Source: Promethearchaeota archaeon
GTDB lineage: Archaea > Asgardarchaeota > Lokiarchaeia > Sigynarchaeales > SOKP01
Assembly (NCBI GenBank): GCA_030605085.1
Contig: JAUWBH010000142.1
Location: 1-16,660, forward strand
Reading direction: 5' to 3'
Length of the DNA: 16,660 bases
Shown: positions 1 through 6,824 of the stretch, one piece after another
How the letters are laid out: each line of letters begins with the position of its first letter
How positions within the stretch are numbered: the stretch's first letter is position 1
The notes under the pieces: generated by a model
Seen by the model: only the letters and a program-made list of their open reading frames with translations
Database searches by the model: none
What the model was told of the DNA's origin: nothing
Translations under genes and position numbers: made by a program

Positions 1-24
1 TACGAGTTTCCCCGTATGTGGCTC
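1..24 (-). other. Group II intron domain V (first 24 of about 34 nt)
   Basis: Read on the minus strand, the sequence begins GAGCC at 24. It continues into a stem strand, a GGAAAC loop and the first bases of the returning strand, where the window stops. This matches the layout of the catalytic domain V helix: GAGCC, stem, GAAA tetraloop, stem, GGUUC. The AGC inside GAGCC would be the catalytic triad. Only the 5' portion is visible, so pairing of the lower stem cannot be checked. Confidence 0.75.
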
Positions 25-604
25 GAGCCTAAAATGCCCAACGCGTCGCCGCGTCCTTCTTCGGACTTCGTGTCACCACTATTCCGTCAAGGAATCCCGT
101 CACCGTTTTTCCTCAAAAAGGATCTTGGGTTTTCAAGAATCCCGCCTTCTCAATTGTTCATACTAGAATTTTAAAGAGTTGAGGATAACCTCATATGCTC
201 TTCTTTTCCTTCTAATCCATCGGATTAGGTCAATGACATCGTTATTGTCCACCTTTTCCTTTAACGTTTGACACGCTATTACGATGCACCCGTGTCAGCC
301 AATGGTTTATTGAACTTTTGAGAAAACCTTTTTCTTGTTTAGACCTGCTGGAAGTCTGCGTCCTTTCAGACTGGGTATCCTCTGCTAAATAGCAGCCCCT
401 ATCCGGGCTATTACCGCCCGGCATTTGCTTTCTCCAGCATCCCATACCTACTAAGCCTTCCCTCTCCCTTGCGGTAAAGATACCATCCCACTTCCGTCTT
501 CACTTCCGTGTATGGGGCTTATTAGGCTTACCATGTTTCGTACAATTGACTTTCAACAACCTCCTTAGGTATTCACTATCCCCCGGCAGCTCTATGATTG
601 GAAA

Positions 605-627
605 GACATTGAAGTCCGACCAATGTC
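605..627 (-). other. EBS1 stem-loop of the intron
   Basis: A perfect 7-bp stem (GACATTG 605-611 with CAATGTC 621-627) closes a 9-nt loop. On the minus strand the loop contains CGGACT (618-613), the exact reverse complement of AGTCCG, the six exon bases just before the proposed 5' splice site. This is the expected EBS1 arrangement in intron domain I. It is the strongest support for both the intron call and its boundary. EBS2 could not be assigned with confidence. Confidence 0.75.
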
Positions 628-928
628 TACTAGCAGTATTGCCATTTTGGCAAGGCGTACCAATGCATTTCGCCTCTGTGTCATTACGAGGTTTATCATG
701 AGTTCATTCATTTACCATAGAGGTCTTTTATTAGCCCGCAGCAGGAGTGCATTCTCCTCTGTCGGTACATTTCCCAACGCTTAGTACCCCACCGTTACCA
801 GTGGCGCACCCATGGGCTTCCACACTCGTCCAACTCGAGGTCGATTTCTTGAGGGCTTATCTATTAATAAGCATACCATTCAGTAATACTCAAGGTTCCG
901 TATTCAATTGTATAACTTCATGTCGCAC

Positions 929-934
929 CGGACT
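929..934 (-). other. IBS1: last six bases of the intron 5' exon
   Basis: The minus-strand exon ends in AGTCCG immediately before GTGCGAC. It pairs 6 of 6 with the EBS1 loop at 613-618. Confidence 0.7.
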
Positions 935-1150
935 GATGCCACAAATAATTCAACATAACATCGTTGATAATATTATTTGAAATAAAGTGAGTATATTTTT
1001 ATTCATTTTAATGGTCTTACTAATTCAAGTATTACTGTAATTGCTAAAAAATTCTGTCGAAAAAATTTATAGATATAGTCCAAGTATATAGTAAAAATAG
1101 ATTTAATAAAAAATTATTTTTTGAATAATTTAATCTACTCATTGGATAAT
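935..1150. other. Non-coding 5' exon flank of the intron
   Basis: This AT-rich stretch lies between the intron and the small membrane-protein gene. No ORF longer than about 18 codons with a credible start enters the intron from the minus-strand side. The interrupted transcript is therefore either a non-coding or leader region downstream of the small gene, or a gene whose first exon is very short. No tRNA, repeat or strong terminator hairpin was seen here. Confidence 0.5.
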
Positions 1151-1396
1151 TTACGATTCATATTCATATTCTCGAATTGCTCGACCTATTTCGATAATAA
1201 ACCATATAAAAATCGCAATAGCAATAATTCCTAGAATTAATCCTATAGCAGGCAGAATCTTGTTATCGTCTTTTGCCAATCCAATGATTCCAAAAATTAT
1301 CGCTAATGGGCCAAAGATAATCCCTAGTAAATAGGCTCCACCTAATATTCCGATGATTCCAAAAATTATTGCCAAAATTCCAAATACTTTTCCCAT
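1151..1396 (-). CDS. Small DUF4190-like membrane protein
   Basis: An 81-residue, very hydrophobic protein rich in Gly and Ile, with about three membrane segments. The repeated pattern FGILAIIFGIIGILGG, then LAIIFGIIGLAKDD, then IGLILGIIAIAIF resembles the DUF4190 family of small membrane proteins. There the segments are Gly-rich and a short charged turn precedes the last helix. The molecular function of that family is unknown. I chose the ATG at 1396 because AAGGTGA (minus strand, 1408-1402) sits five bases upstream. A longer reading from a GTG at 1438 adds 14 residues that include the ribosome-binding site and is less likely. The gene is followed, on the same strand, by the group II intron. 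The acidic C-terminal tail (REYEYES) is probably outside the membrane. Confidence 0.72.
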   Translation of the reverse strand: MGKVFGILAIIFGIIGILGGAYLLGIIFGPLAIIFGIIGLAKDDNKILPAIGLILGIIAIAIFIWFIIEIGRAIREYEYES

Positions 1397-1401
1397 CAAT
1401 T

Positions 1402-1408
1402 TCACCTT
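1402..1408 (-). promoter_or_regulatory. Ribosome-binding site deciding the start of the DUF4190-like gene
   Basis: AAGGTGA on the minus strand, with a 5-nt spacer to the ATG at 1396-1394. It favours this start over the upstream GTG at 1438. Confidence 0.55.
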
Positions 1409-1524
1409 AACTTTTTCATATTTATTAAAAAAGTTCACCCAAAAATGAAGTGAGAATTAATTAAATATGAGTTTTATGTATGTTTTTGTTGCTCCTTTTC
1501 CTTTTAACATGATTTTTGTTTGGA

Positions 1525-1578
1525 ATGGCGGTTATTGCTGGAATAGTTTTATTCCTAATTGTACGCCATTCTAAATGA
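1525..1578 (+). pseudogene. Possible remnant of a C-terminal membrane anchor
   Basis: A short reading frame encodes MAVIAGIVLFLIVRHSK and then a stop. This is one hydrophobic helix followed by a basic tail, the form of a C-terminal membrane anchor of archaeal surface proteins. It has no recognisable upstream domain, because an in-frame stop lies five codons before the ATG, and no clear ribosome-binding site. It could be a decayed gene end, a very small membrane peptide or chance. It lies in the gap between the divergent DUF4190-like and first MFS genes. Confidence 0.2.
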
Positions 1579-1600
1579 AGATATTATGATAATATTCAAA

Positions 1601-1616
1601 TTATATTTTATATTTA
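1601..1616 (+). promoter_or_regulatory. TATA-box-like promoter of the MFS pair
   Basis: TTATATTTTATATTTA begins 60 bases before the first MFS start codon. With the usual archaeal spacing of about 25 bases, transcription would begin near 1635 and leave a short leader. No strong Shine-Dalgarno sequence precedes the ATG at 1661. Confidence 0.4.
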
Positions 1617-1660
1617 CCTTAGTAATTAATTAACAATTTGATGTCATTGATAAAAAGCAC

Positions 1661-2896
1661 ATGAATTCAGAAATAATTAAGAAATCAAAATATTCTGCAT
1701 TAACGCCTTTATGGATTGGGTTATTCTGCGACATTCTAGGCTTCTATATTATCATCCCCTTTCTCGCAACATTTATAGATGCTTATAACACCACGCCATT
1801 TGTTATTGGATTAGTGCTTGCAACAAATGCAGTATTTACTCTAGTATTTGCACCGGTATGGGGGAAATTAAGCGATAAATTCGGTAGAAAACCAATTTTA
1901 ATTATCTCTCAAATGGGAACATTCACTGCTTTTATGATGTTAGCTTTATCTAGTTCAGTTGAGATGTTATTTCTTTCTCGCATGGTTGATGGTATTTTTG
2001 GGGGAAATTGGCCTATGGTTAAAGCAATTATAAGCGATGAAGTTCCACCGAAGGACCGAGGTCTTCAAATGACAAATGTAGGAGTTGTACACGTACTCGC
2101 TGGTCTTGTTGGACCTGGTTTGGGGGGTATATTATCCATCGTCCGATTACTTGGACCAGAATACCCCATAGCAGCAGCAGGATTCGCAGCGGCAGGGTTT
2201 TCTTTGACATCTCTCTTAATTACAATTGTTTTTGTAAAAGAATCTTGGCCTAAAGAGAGAAGATTAACAGCAGAAAATGTTATTAAAATCAAAATAAAGC
2301 TTAGGAAAAATAAAGATGCCACTTACTTACTCACTCTATACGCTTTTCACACCCTCTCTTTTATTATGTATGTAACCACGATAACTATATATATGGCATA
2401 TGTTCTAGGACTTGGCGCTTTAGAAATTGGCATTTTGTTAACAATTTCGGGAATATTTAGAGCTATTGTGAGATTTACGCTCTTTAAACCCACTTTAAAA
2501 TTATTAGGAGAAAAAAGGATGACTCAACTTGGTTTACTAATTCTAGTGGTTACATTCTTCTTCGTGGGATTTGTAAGAGATATAATAATTTTTCTCATTA
2601 TATTGTTATTCGTAAGCTATGGTGTATCTTGCTCTAGAGGGCTATTAATTAGCAAAATCACTCAATCTGTTAAGCCTAACGAAATGGGTAAGATTAACGG
2701 TTATACTACAACCTTAGATAGCTTGGCTCAAATATCAGGTCCTATAATTGGAACATTAATTTTAAGTATATATGATCCTATCTGGCTTGGAGTGTGTTTG
2801 GGTTTAACCGCATTAATGGCTTTTGTCATGATTTTTAAAAGAATTACTCCATTACATCTCAAAGAACAACAATTAGAAATGCATAAAGTTAGATGA
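1661..2896 (+). CDS. MFS transporter (drug:H+ antiporter-1/TetA-like), copy 1
   Basis: A 411-residue major facilitator superfamily permease with about 12 membrane helices, typical length for the family. The signature motif A, GKLSDKFGRKP, lies at residues 68-78 between helices 2 and 3. A motif-B-like segment with Arg107 (LSRMVDGIFGG) precedes helix 4. The antiporter motif C is represented by GPGLGG (151-156), which points to proton-coupled export in the DHA1/TetA branch. A basic loop around 195-217 separates the two six-helix halves. It is followed on the same strand, 61 bases later, by a close paralog sharing many blocks (DILGF, VDGIFGGN, PPKDRG, ISKITQSV). The pair is a tandem duplication and probably one transcript. 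The substrate cannot be read from sequence; multidrug, sugar or metabolite efflux are all possible. The ATG start at 1661 gives a short basic N-terminus before helix 1. Confidence 0.93.
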   Translation: MNSEIIKKSKYSALTPLWIGLFCDILGFYIIIPFLATFIDAYNTTPFVIGLVLATNAVFTLVFAPVWGKLSDKFGRKPILIISQMGTFTAFMMLALSSSVEMLFLSRMVDGIFGGNWPMVKAIISDEVPPKDRGLQMTNVGVVHVLAGLVGPGLGGILSIVRLLGPEYPIAAAGFAAAGFSLTSLLITIVFVKESWPKERRLTAENVIKIKIKLRKNKDATYLLTLYAFHTLSFIMYVTTITIYMAYVLGLGALEIGILLTISGIFRAIVRFTLFKPTLKLLGEKRMTQLGLLILVVTFFFVGFVRDIIIFLIILLFVSYGVSCSRGLLISKITQSVKPNEMGKINGYTTTLDSLAQISGPIIGTLILSIYDPIWLGVCLGLTALMAFVMIFKRITPLHLKEQQLEMHKVR

Positions 2897-2948
2897 AAGA
2901 AAAGATCTTATTAAACAAACTATAAATTATTAAATATATCTGAATAAT

Positions 2949-2955
2949 GGTGGGA
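2949..2955 (+). promoter_or_regulatory. Ribosome-binding site for the TTG-started second MFS gene
   Basis: GGTGGGA lies just before the TTG at 2958-2960 and supports this non-ATG start. The nearby ATG at 2947 runs into a stop after a few codons, so it cannot be the start. Confidence 0.5.
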
Positions 2956-2957
2956 AT

Positions 2958-4202
2958 TTGTCAATAGAAAATGAAAAAAAAACTACAATCGAGACGAAAA
3001 AGGAAATAGGAAAAAGAAAAAGAACTAAATATCCTAAACTAAGACCCTTGTGGGCAGGGGTCTTTCTAGACATACTTGGATTCTTTCTAATTATCCCATT
3101 TCTTGCAACTTTCATGGTACTTTATCATACAACACCTCTTATGATTGGTTTATTGATGGCAACAAATGCGCTTTTCACATTCATATCTACGCCATTTTGG
3201 GGGAAGATGAGCGATAGATTGGGTAGAAAACCAATGCTCATCATTTGTCAATGTGGAACCACAACAGCTTTTTTAATCTTAGCGTTCTCGAACTCCTTAG
3301 AGGTGTTATTTCTTTCTCGAATAGTCGATGGAATATTTGGGGGTAACTTTGCACTTGCAAAAGCAATTGTTAGTGACAATGTCCCCCCTAAAGATAGAGG
3401 TTTTCAAATGGCAAATGTAGGAGTTGTGGCCGTACTAGCTTCTCTTATAGGACCTGGTATTGGTGGAGCATTATCGGTATTTGGAATATTGGGTCCTGGA
3501 TTGTTTGCTGCTGGAGCCTCAGTAATAACTATAATGATAACAGTTATATTATTGGAAGAATCATGGCCAAAATCTAAGCGTGCGCAAAAGGTAAAGGTAA
3601 GAAAGAAAAAGAAAAGAAAAAAAAAGAAATTGAGAAAGAACAAAAATGCTATGTATCTATTAACCTTGTATGCTTTGCATACGCTTACATTTATGATGTT
3701 CTTAATAGCTATGGCTCTAGTAATGGCGATTGTTCTTGGTTTAAATGCGTTTGAAATAGGAGTTCTATTAACAATTGCTGGGATTTTTCGGGCCATAGTA
3801 AGGTTTACTCTTTTCAAGCCAACACTTCGATTACTAGGCGAGAAAAATACTATGAGATTTGGATTGTTTCTATTTGTTATTACCTTTTTCTTTGTTGGCT
3901 TTATGAAAGACGTAATATTATTTACAATTTGTCTACTAATATTCAGCTATGCTGCCTCTTGTACAAGAGGTCCTCTTATCAGTAAAATTACACAATCAGT
4001 ATCACCAAGAGAGATGGGTAAAATAAATGGAGTTACCTCTTCATTGGATAGTATGGGAAGAATCATAGGGCCTCTCGTTGGGGGATTTATGTTAAGCGTG
4101 TATGACCCTTTCTGGTTAGGTTTATTAATGAGTATTATAGCACTAATTGCTTTCATTATGATTTTTAAAGAAATTAAACCATACTCTTTAAAGTTTTTTT
4201 AA
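2958..4202 (+). CDS. MFS transporter (drug:H+ antiporter-1/TetA-like), copy 2
   Basis: A 414-residue paralog of the preceding transporter with the same layout: motif A GKMSDRLGRKP at residues 82-92, LSRIVDGIFGGN around 119-130, motif C GPGIGG at 165-170 and 12 predicted helices. It differs from copy 1 in two ways. Its N-terminus is about 15 residues longer, hydrophilic and Lys/Glu-rich. The cytoplasmic loop between helices 6 and 7 (about 207-229) has become an almost pure Lys/Arg run encoded by a purine tract at about 3589-3636. The start is a TTG with a good ribosome-binding site. The gene ends inside a T-run that doubles as a terminator with the convergent phosphorylase gene. Likely an exporter of small molecules; substrate unknown. 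Divergence of the two copies after duplication suggests different substrates or regulation, which is inference. Confidence 0.92.
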   Translation: MSIENEKKTTIETKKEIGKRKRTKYPKLRPLWAGVFLDILGFFLIIPFLATFMVLYHTTPLMIGLLMATNALFTFISTPFWGKMSDRLGRKPMLIICQCGTTTAFLILAFSNSLEVLFLSRIVDGIFGGNFALAKAIVSDNVPPKDRGFQMANVGVVAVLASLIGPGIGGALSVFGILGPGLFAAGASVITIMITVILLEESWPKSKRAQKVKVRKKKKRKKKKLRKNKNAMYLLTLYALHTLTFMMFLIAMALVMAIVLGLNAFEIGVLLTIAGIFRAIVRFTLFKPTLRLLGEKNTMRFGLFLFVITFFFVGFMKDVILFTICLLIFSYAASCTRGPLISKITQSVSPREMGKINGVTSSLDSMGRIIGPLVGGFMLSVYDPFWLGLLMSIIALIAFIMIFKEIKPYSLKFF

Positions 4203-4220
4203 TTTAAAAAAATTTTAAGG
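4186..4220. terminator. Bidirectional terminator inverted repeat between convergent genes
   Basis: Arms 4186-4202 and 4204-4220 are inverted copies that match at 15 of 17 bases. In RNA the two mismatches would be G-U pairs. The arms carry a run of seven T (4194-4200) and a run of seven A (4206-4212), so transcripts from either side end in a U-run. The stop codons of both convergent genes lie inside the structure: the MFS stop at 4200-4202 and the phosphorylase stop at 4206-4204. Confidence 0.55.
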
Positions 4221-4974
4221 TTTCTTTAGCAATTAAAAATGAGGTTTGCAAATGTTCACCTGTTAAATGAAAGTATTGTTTCCACTTATTTTCTCCTAAG
4301 AAATCGCTTATCGTGAAGATTGCTGCCGCCTCTATATTTAAATATTTAGCTACTGCGAATACCGCTGAAGCTTCCATATCTACCGTTAGAACCCCCTCAT
4401 TCCTATAGTGCTTTATTTCTTTAAGAGATTCTCGATAAGGCGCATCTGTAGTCCATGTCGTTCCTAAATTATATTCTAAACCCATTTTATTTATAGTAAT
4501 TACTATATCGTTTGTTAATTTTTGAGAAGGATATGAGTATTTTTCACTTTGGAGGTAATGATGTGAAGTTCCTTCGTCTCGAATAGCTTTAGTACACACT
4601 ACTATACTTCCTAATTGTAAATCCTTTTGCAAAGATCCAGCAGTACCAACTGAAATGAAATATTTAATACCAAAAGCAGCAAGCTCCTCGATTAATATAG
4701 CAGCAACCGGAGCACCTATACCAAAATTTCCACACACTCCAATTTTGCCGTTTGTATCGTTTAAGATGAAGAAATCTCGAAAAACATGTTTGACTTTCTT
4801 TGTAGGGTAATTATTAATAATATAATTCATCAAATGAGGTTGAAATGTAAAAATAACTCCTTCTGGAGGTTCAATTTTTAGTCGAATACCAAGCTCTTTT
4901 TTGTATTTCCAAAAGTCTTTTGCAGTAAATAACGATTTTTCACGAAATTTATTTGGAAAATTGGGGAATGGCAT
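4204..4974 (-). CDS. Nucleoside phosphorylase (PNP/UDP family 1)
   Basis: A 256-residue protein of the trimeric/hexameric purine nucleoside and uridine phosphorylase family. These cytosolic enzymes cleave a nucleoside with phosphate to give a free base and ribose 1-phosphate in salvage. The phosphate/nucleoside-site motif VGTAGS is at residues 109-114. The ribose-binding segment VDMEASAVFAVA is at 198-209, with Glu201 the expected sugar ligand. TISD ends at Asp224, the position where DeoD-type purine phosphorylases carry their catalytic Asp. That residue argues for purine substrates, while the overall look, with a long N-terminal lead, resembles archaeal uridine phosphorylase-like proteins. 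Substrate is therefore left open. The ATG at 4974 has no visible Shine-Dalgarno. The gene converges on the second MFS transporter with one base between stop codons; both proteins end in LKFF because of the shared inverted repeat. Confidence 0.9.
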   Translation of the reverse strand: MPFPNFPNKFREKSLFTAKDFWKYKKELGIRLKIEPPEGVIFTFQPHLMNYIINNYPTKKVKHVFRDFFILNDTNGKIGVCGNFGIGAPVAAILIEELAAFGIKYFISVGTAGSLQKDLQLGSIVVCTKAIRDEGTSHHYLQSEKYSYPSQKLTNDIVITINKMGLEYNLGTTWTTDAPYRESLKEIKHYRNEGVLTVDMEASAVFAVAKYLNIEAAAIFTISDFLGENKWKQYFHLTGEHLQTSFLIAKETLKFF

Positions 4975-4989
4975 ATTTTAGAATTCAAT

Positions 4990-5121
4990 ATGATAATTTT
5001 AAAACTTTTAGAAATTACTTTAATCCAGCATCCTTCTAATGCTTCTAATGCTTTCGATTGGAGGGCTATTAATGGTGAAAGGATTTTTAATGGAAAAAAA
5101 GAGATTAAGGATAAAAATTAA
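4990..5121 (+). CDS. Possible 43-residue ORF or gene remnant
   Basis: Between the two minus-strand genes, a plus-strand frame from ATG 4990 to TAA 5121 encodes 43 residues with a mixed, soluble-looking composition (for example NAFDWRAINGERIF near residues 20-33, then a Lys-rich tail). I do not recognise it and no clear ribosome-binding site is visible. The composition is more protein-like than most random frames in AT-rich DNA, so it may be the end of a decayed gene. Chance cannot be excluded. Confidence 0.2.
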   Translation: MIILKLLEITLIQHPSNASNAFDWRAINGERIFNGKKEIKDKN

Positions 5122-5144
5122 TTTACATTCCTTTTTATTAAATA

Positions 5145-6299
5145 TTACGCCAAAATTTTATACATTGCTCTTGTAAGCCTCATGGTGCGTGCATCTCCAG
5201 TTAGAGACATCATCATTTTATTCATAACATAAGCAAAGCTCAACTTAGCATCGAGGTCCATTATAGCCCTTGAACCACCCCAGCCACCCCAATAAAAAGT
5301 GCGAGGATTTGGACCTATTGGCATATCTTTACTTGTAAGACCCCAACCTAAACCAAATCGTATTGGTAAAATGAGAACAAGGTCAGGCCCATAACATTGT
5401 TCTTCGATAGATTTTTCAATAGTGTTTAAAGAAAGCAACCGTACATTATCGACTTTTCCACCACATGCTAAAGCAGATGTAATCCGTGCCACAGATCTGG
5501 CATTACCATGCCCATTTGCAGCAGGAATCTCGGCTGCGCGCCAAGCTCTAGTCTTTGAAAGTTTAGCAGTTAGAGGAGGATTAGACAATACTTTTATTGC
5601 CATTGAAACATCAAAATTAAATTCATCTGCGATTTCCTTAAGATTAGGCATTTTGGGGGGAATTAATTCACCTACACGGGAATCCAATTCTTCAGGTAAG
5701 CCAATATGGAAGTCTGCCCTAAGAGGATTAGCAACTTCTTCCCGAAAGAATGTTCCAACAGTTTTACCAGTAATACGACGAATTAATTCCCCTAAAAGAT
5801 AACCATGTGTTATAGCATGATATCCGCTCTTTGTTCCAGGTTCCCACCATGGTTTCTGAGCAGCTAATAGATTTATGATTCGATTCCAATCATAGAGCGC
5901 TTTAGCTGGAATAGACTTCTCAAAACCAGGAAGTCCAGCAGTGTGGCTAAAAAGATAACGAACAGGTAATCTCTCTTTGCCTGCTTGCCCAAATTCAGGC
6001 CAATATTTAGCCACGGGAGCATCAAGGTCGAGAAGCCCTCGATCCACAAGCATGAGCGTACAAAGAGTTGTCATAACTTTTGTAGTTGAATAGACATTTA
6101 CTATAGTGTCTCGTTCCCAAGGACGAGTTTGGGCGGCATCCGCATAACCAGCCCAGATATCAATAACAAATTCCCCATTTATAGTCGCAGCGAACGATGC
6201 ACCTACTTCTAAACCCGCTTTAAAATTTCTAGCGAATGCCCTTTTAACCGGTTCAAATCTATCATCACAATATCCGTGTATTTTCACTTTATCTGCCAT
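5145..6299 (-). CDS. Serine hydrolase of the beta-lactamase fold (EstB/LACTB-like esterase)
   Basis: A 384-residue member of the serine beta-lactamase-related family (class C-like fold; family VIII esterases, LACTB). The nucleophile motif SxxK is STTK with Ser71 and Lys74. Tyr160 in SGYHAITHGYLLGEL is the expected second catalytic tyrosine. The third motif, normally KTG or HxG, appears as WGG near 337-339 (YWGGWGGS), as in family VIII carboxylesterases. No signal peptide is seen, so a cytoplasmic esterase or peptidase is more likely than an antibiotic-degrading enzyme. The start ATG is preceded by GGAGA, a good ribosome-binding site. The gene is visibly richer in G+C than its neighbours and its residues (many Ala, Arg, Trp) look bacterial, suggesting transfer. 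The natural substrate is unknown. Confidence 0.88.
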   Translation of the reverse strand: MADKVKIHGYCDDRFEPVKRAFARNFKAGLEVGASFAATINGEFVIDIWAGYADAAQTRPWERDTIVNVYSTTKVMTTLCTLMLVDRGLLDLDAPVAKYWPEFGQAGKERLPVRYLFSHTAGLPGFEKSIPAKALYDWNRIINLLAAQKPWWEPGTKSGYHAITHGYLLGELIRRITGKTVGTFFREEVANPLRADFHIGLPEELDSRVGELIPPKMPNLKEIADEFNFDVSMAIKVLSNPPLTAKLSKTRAWRAAEIPAANGHGNARSVARITSALACGGKVDNVRLLSLNTIEKSIEEQCYGPDLVLILPIRFGLGWGLTSKDMPIGPNPRTFYWGGWGGSRAIMDLDAKLSFAYVMNKMMMSLTGDARTMRLTRAMYKILA

Positions 6300-6305
6300 A
6301 TTTAT

Positions 6306-6310
6306 TCTCC
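6306..6310 (-). promoter_or_regulatory. Ribosome-binding site of the esterase gene
   Basis: GGAGA on the minus strand, about six bases before the ATG at 6299. It is the clearest Shine-Dalgarno sequence in this part of the window. Confidence 0.5.
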
Positions 6311-6402
6311 ATTTATAAAAAGAACTAAAAAATATTAATTAAACTTAATAGTAATGAAATAGGTTATGCTTGAAAATTTAAAAATTATTTTATAATTTCT
6401 AG

Positions 6403-6687
6403 TTAATTATTGTTTCTATCAAATTCCAATAAAACATAAGTACCGACCGATCCATATCCCGTAAGTAATTCTTCGTTATTTGTTTTCACGGAGGGAATTG
6501 AGGGGTCCACTGTGATTTTAACTTCTTTATCTCTTATAATAACAAGCATACAATCCATTTCCTCTATATTTATCACAGCAAAAATCCCTTTGTTCGCTTC
6601 GTGTTCAAAAGCATTATTCCCAACGCCAACAACCGTCCAATTCACTCCGTCAAAAAGAAAGATATCGTTGATTTTGGGAATATCCAT
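6403..6687 (-). CDS. Hypothetical small acidic protein
   Basis: A 94-residue protein that I do not recognise. It has no membrane segment, no Cys pair and no clear motif. Alternating hydrophobic stretches (INDIFLFDGVNWTVVGVG near the N-terminus, GIFAVINIEEMDCMLVIIRD in the middle, TYVLLEFDR at the end) suggest a small all-beta fold. The opening is like a small beta-barrel in which a ligand or nucleic acid might bind, but that is speculation. The ATG at 6687 is preceded by a weak purine-rich AAAGAGAAAT. It lies alone on the minus strand between the esterase and the DMT transporter, with about 100-140 bases on each side, so co-transcription is possible but not evident. Confidence 0.6.
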   Translation of the reverse strand: MDIPKINDIFLFDGVNWTVVGVGNNAFEHEANKGIFAVINIEEMDCMLVIIRDKEVKITVDPSIPSVKTNNEELLTGYGSVGTYVLLEFDRNNN

Positions 6688-6824
6688 TTTATTTCTCTTT
6701 AATCTTAAAATTTAATAATAAGAAAATCATTATAGAATAAAAAAGTTTTATCTTAAGTAGCTAATACTTTTTAGAACATTTAAGATTTAGTTATTGAGAC
6801 TACCATAATATTTCTAGCTGAAAT

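Larger units (their letters stand above)
1..928 (-). mobile_element. ORF-less group II intron (3' end cut by window edge)
   Basis: On the minus strand this region is rich in short hairpins, has no credible protein and shows group II intron hallmarks. The 5' end reads GTGCGAC (928 down to 922). Internal phrases such as the ATGATAAACC and CATGGTAAGCC elements resemble chloroplast-like (CL) bacterial group II introns, as recalled from known examples. An exon-binding hairpin sits at 605-627. At positions 24-1 the strand reads GAGCC, then a stem, a GAAA-type loop and the start of the return strand, as expected for domain V including its AGC triad. Clear stems include 382-386/391-395, 403-408/416-421 and 123-127/134-138. 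The distance from the 5' end to domain V is about 0.9 kb, too short for the usual 1.2-1.8 kb reverse transcriptase/maturase gene. The intron would therefore need a maturase in trans. Domain VI and the 3' splice site lie beyond the left edge. The CL assignment is less certain than the group II call. Confidence 0.82.

Noticed and set aside
242..445. 67-codon minus-strand frame inside the intron
   Set aside because: It overlaps conserved-looking intron stems (382-395, 403-421) and has no reverse transcriptase or maturase motif. Treated as intron RNA, not protein.
1..928. Possible 16S/23S rRNA fragment
   Set aside because: The stem-rich, G+C-richer DNA first suggested rRNA, but no rRNA core sequence is recognisable, while GTGCGAC, EBS1-IBS1 pairing and domain V fit a group II intron.
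747..980. 77-codon plus-strand frame at the intron 5' end
   Set aside because: It is antisense to the intron and crosses the splice boundary; composition is that of structured RNA.
3404..3817. 137-codon minus-strand frame
   Set aside because: It is antisense to the second MFS transporter and includes a Phe-rich run that only mirrors the Lys-rich loop.
5422..5802. 126-codon plus-strand frame
   Set aside because: It is a shadow antisense to the esterase, whose catalytic motifs are clear.
5145..6299. Antibiotic-resistance beta-lactamase
   Set aside because: The SxxK motif is present but there is no signal peptide, and the third motif is WGG, as in family VIII esterases.
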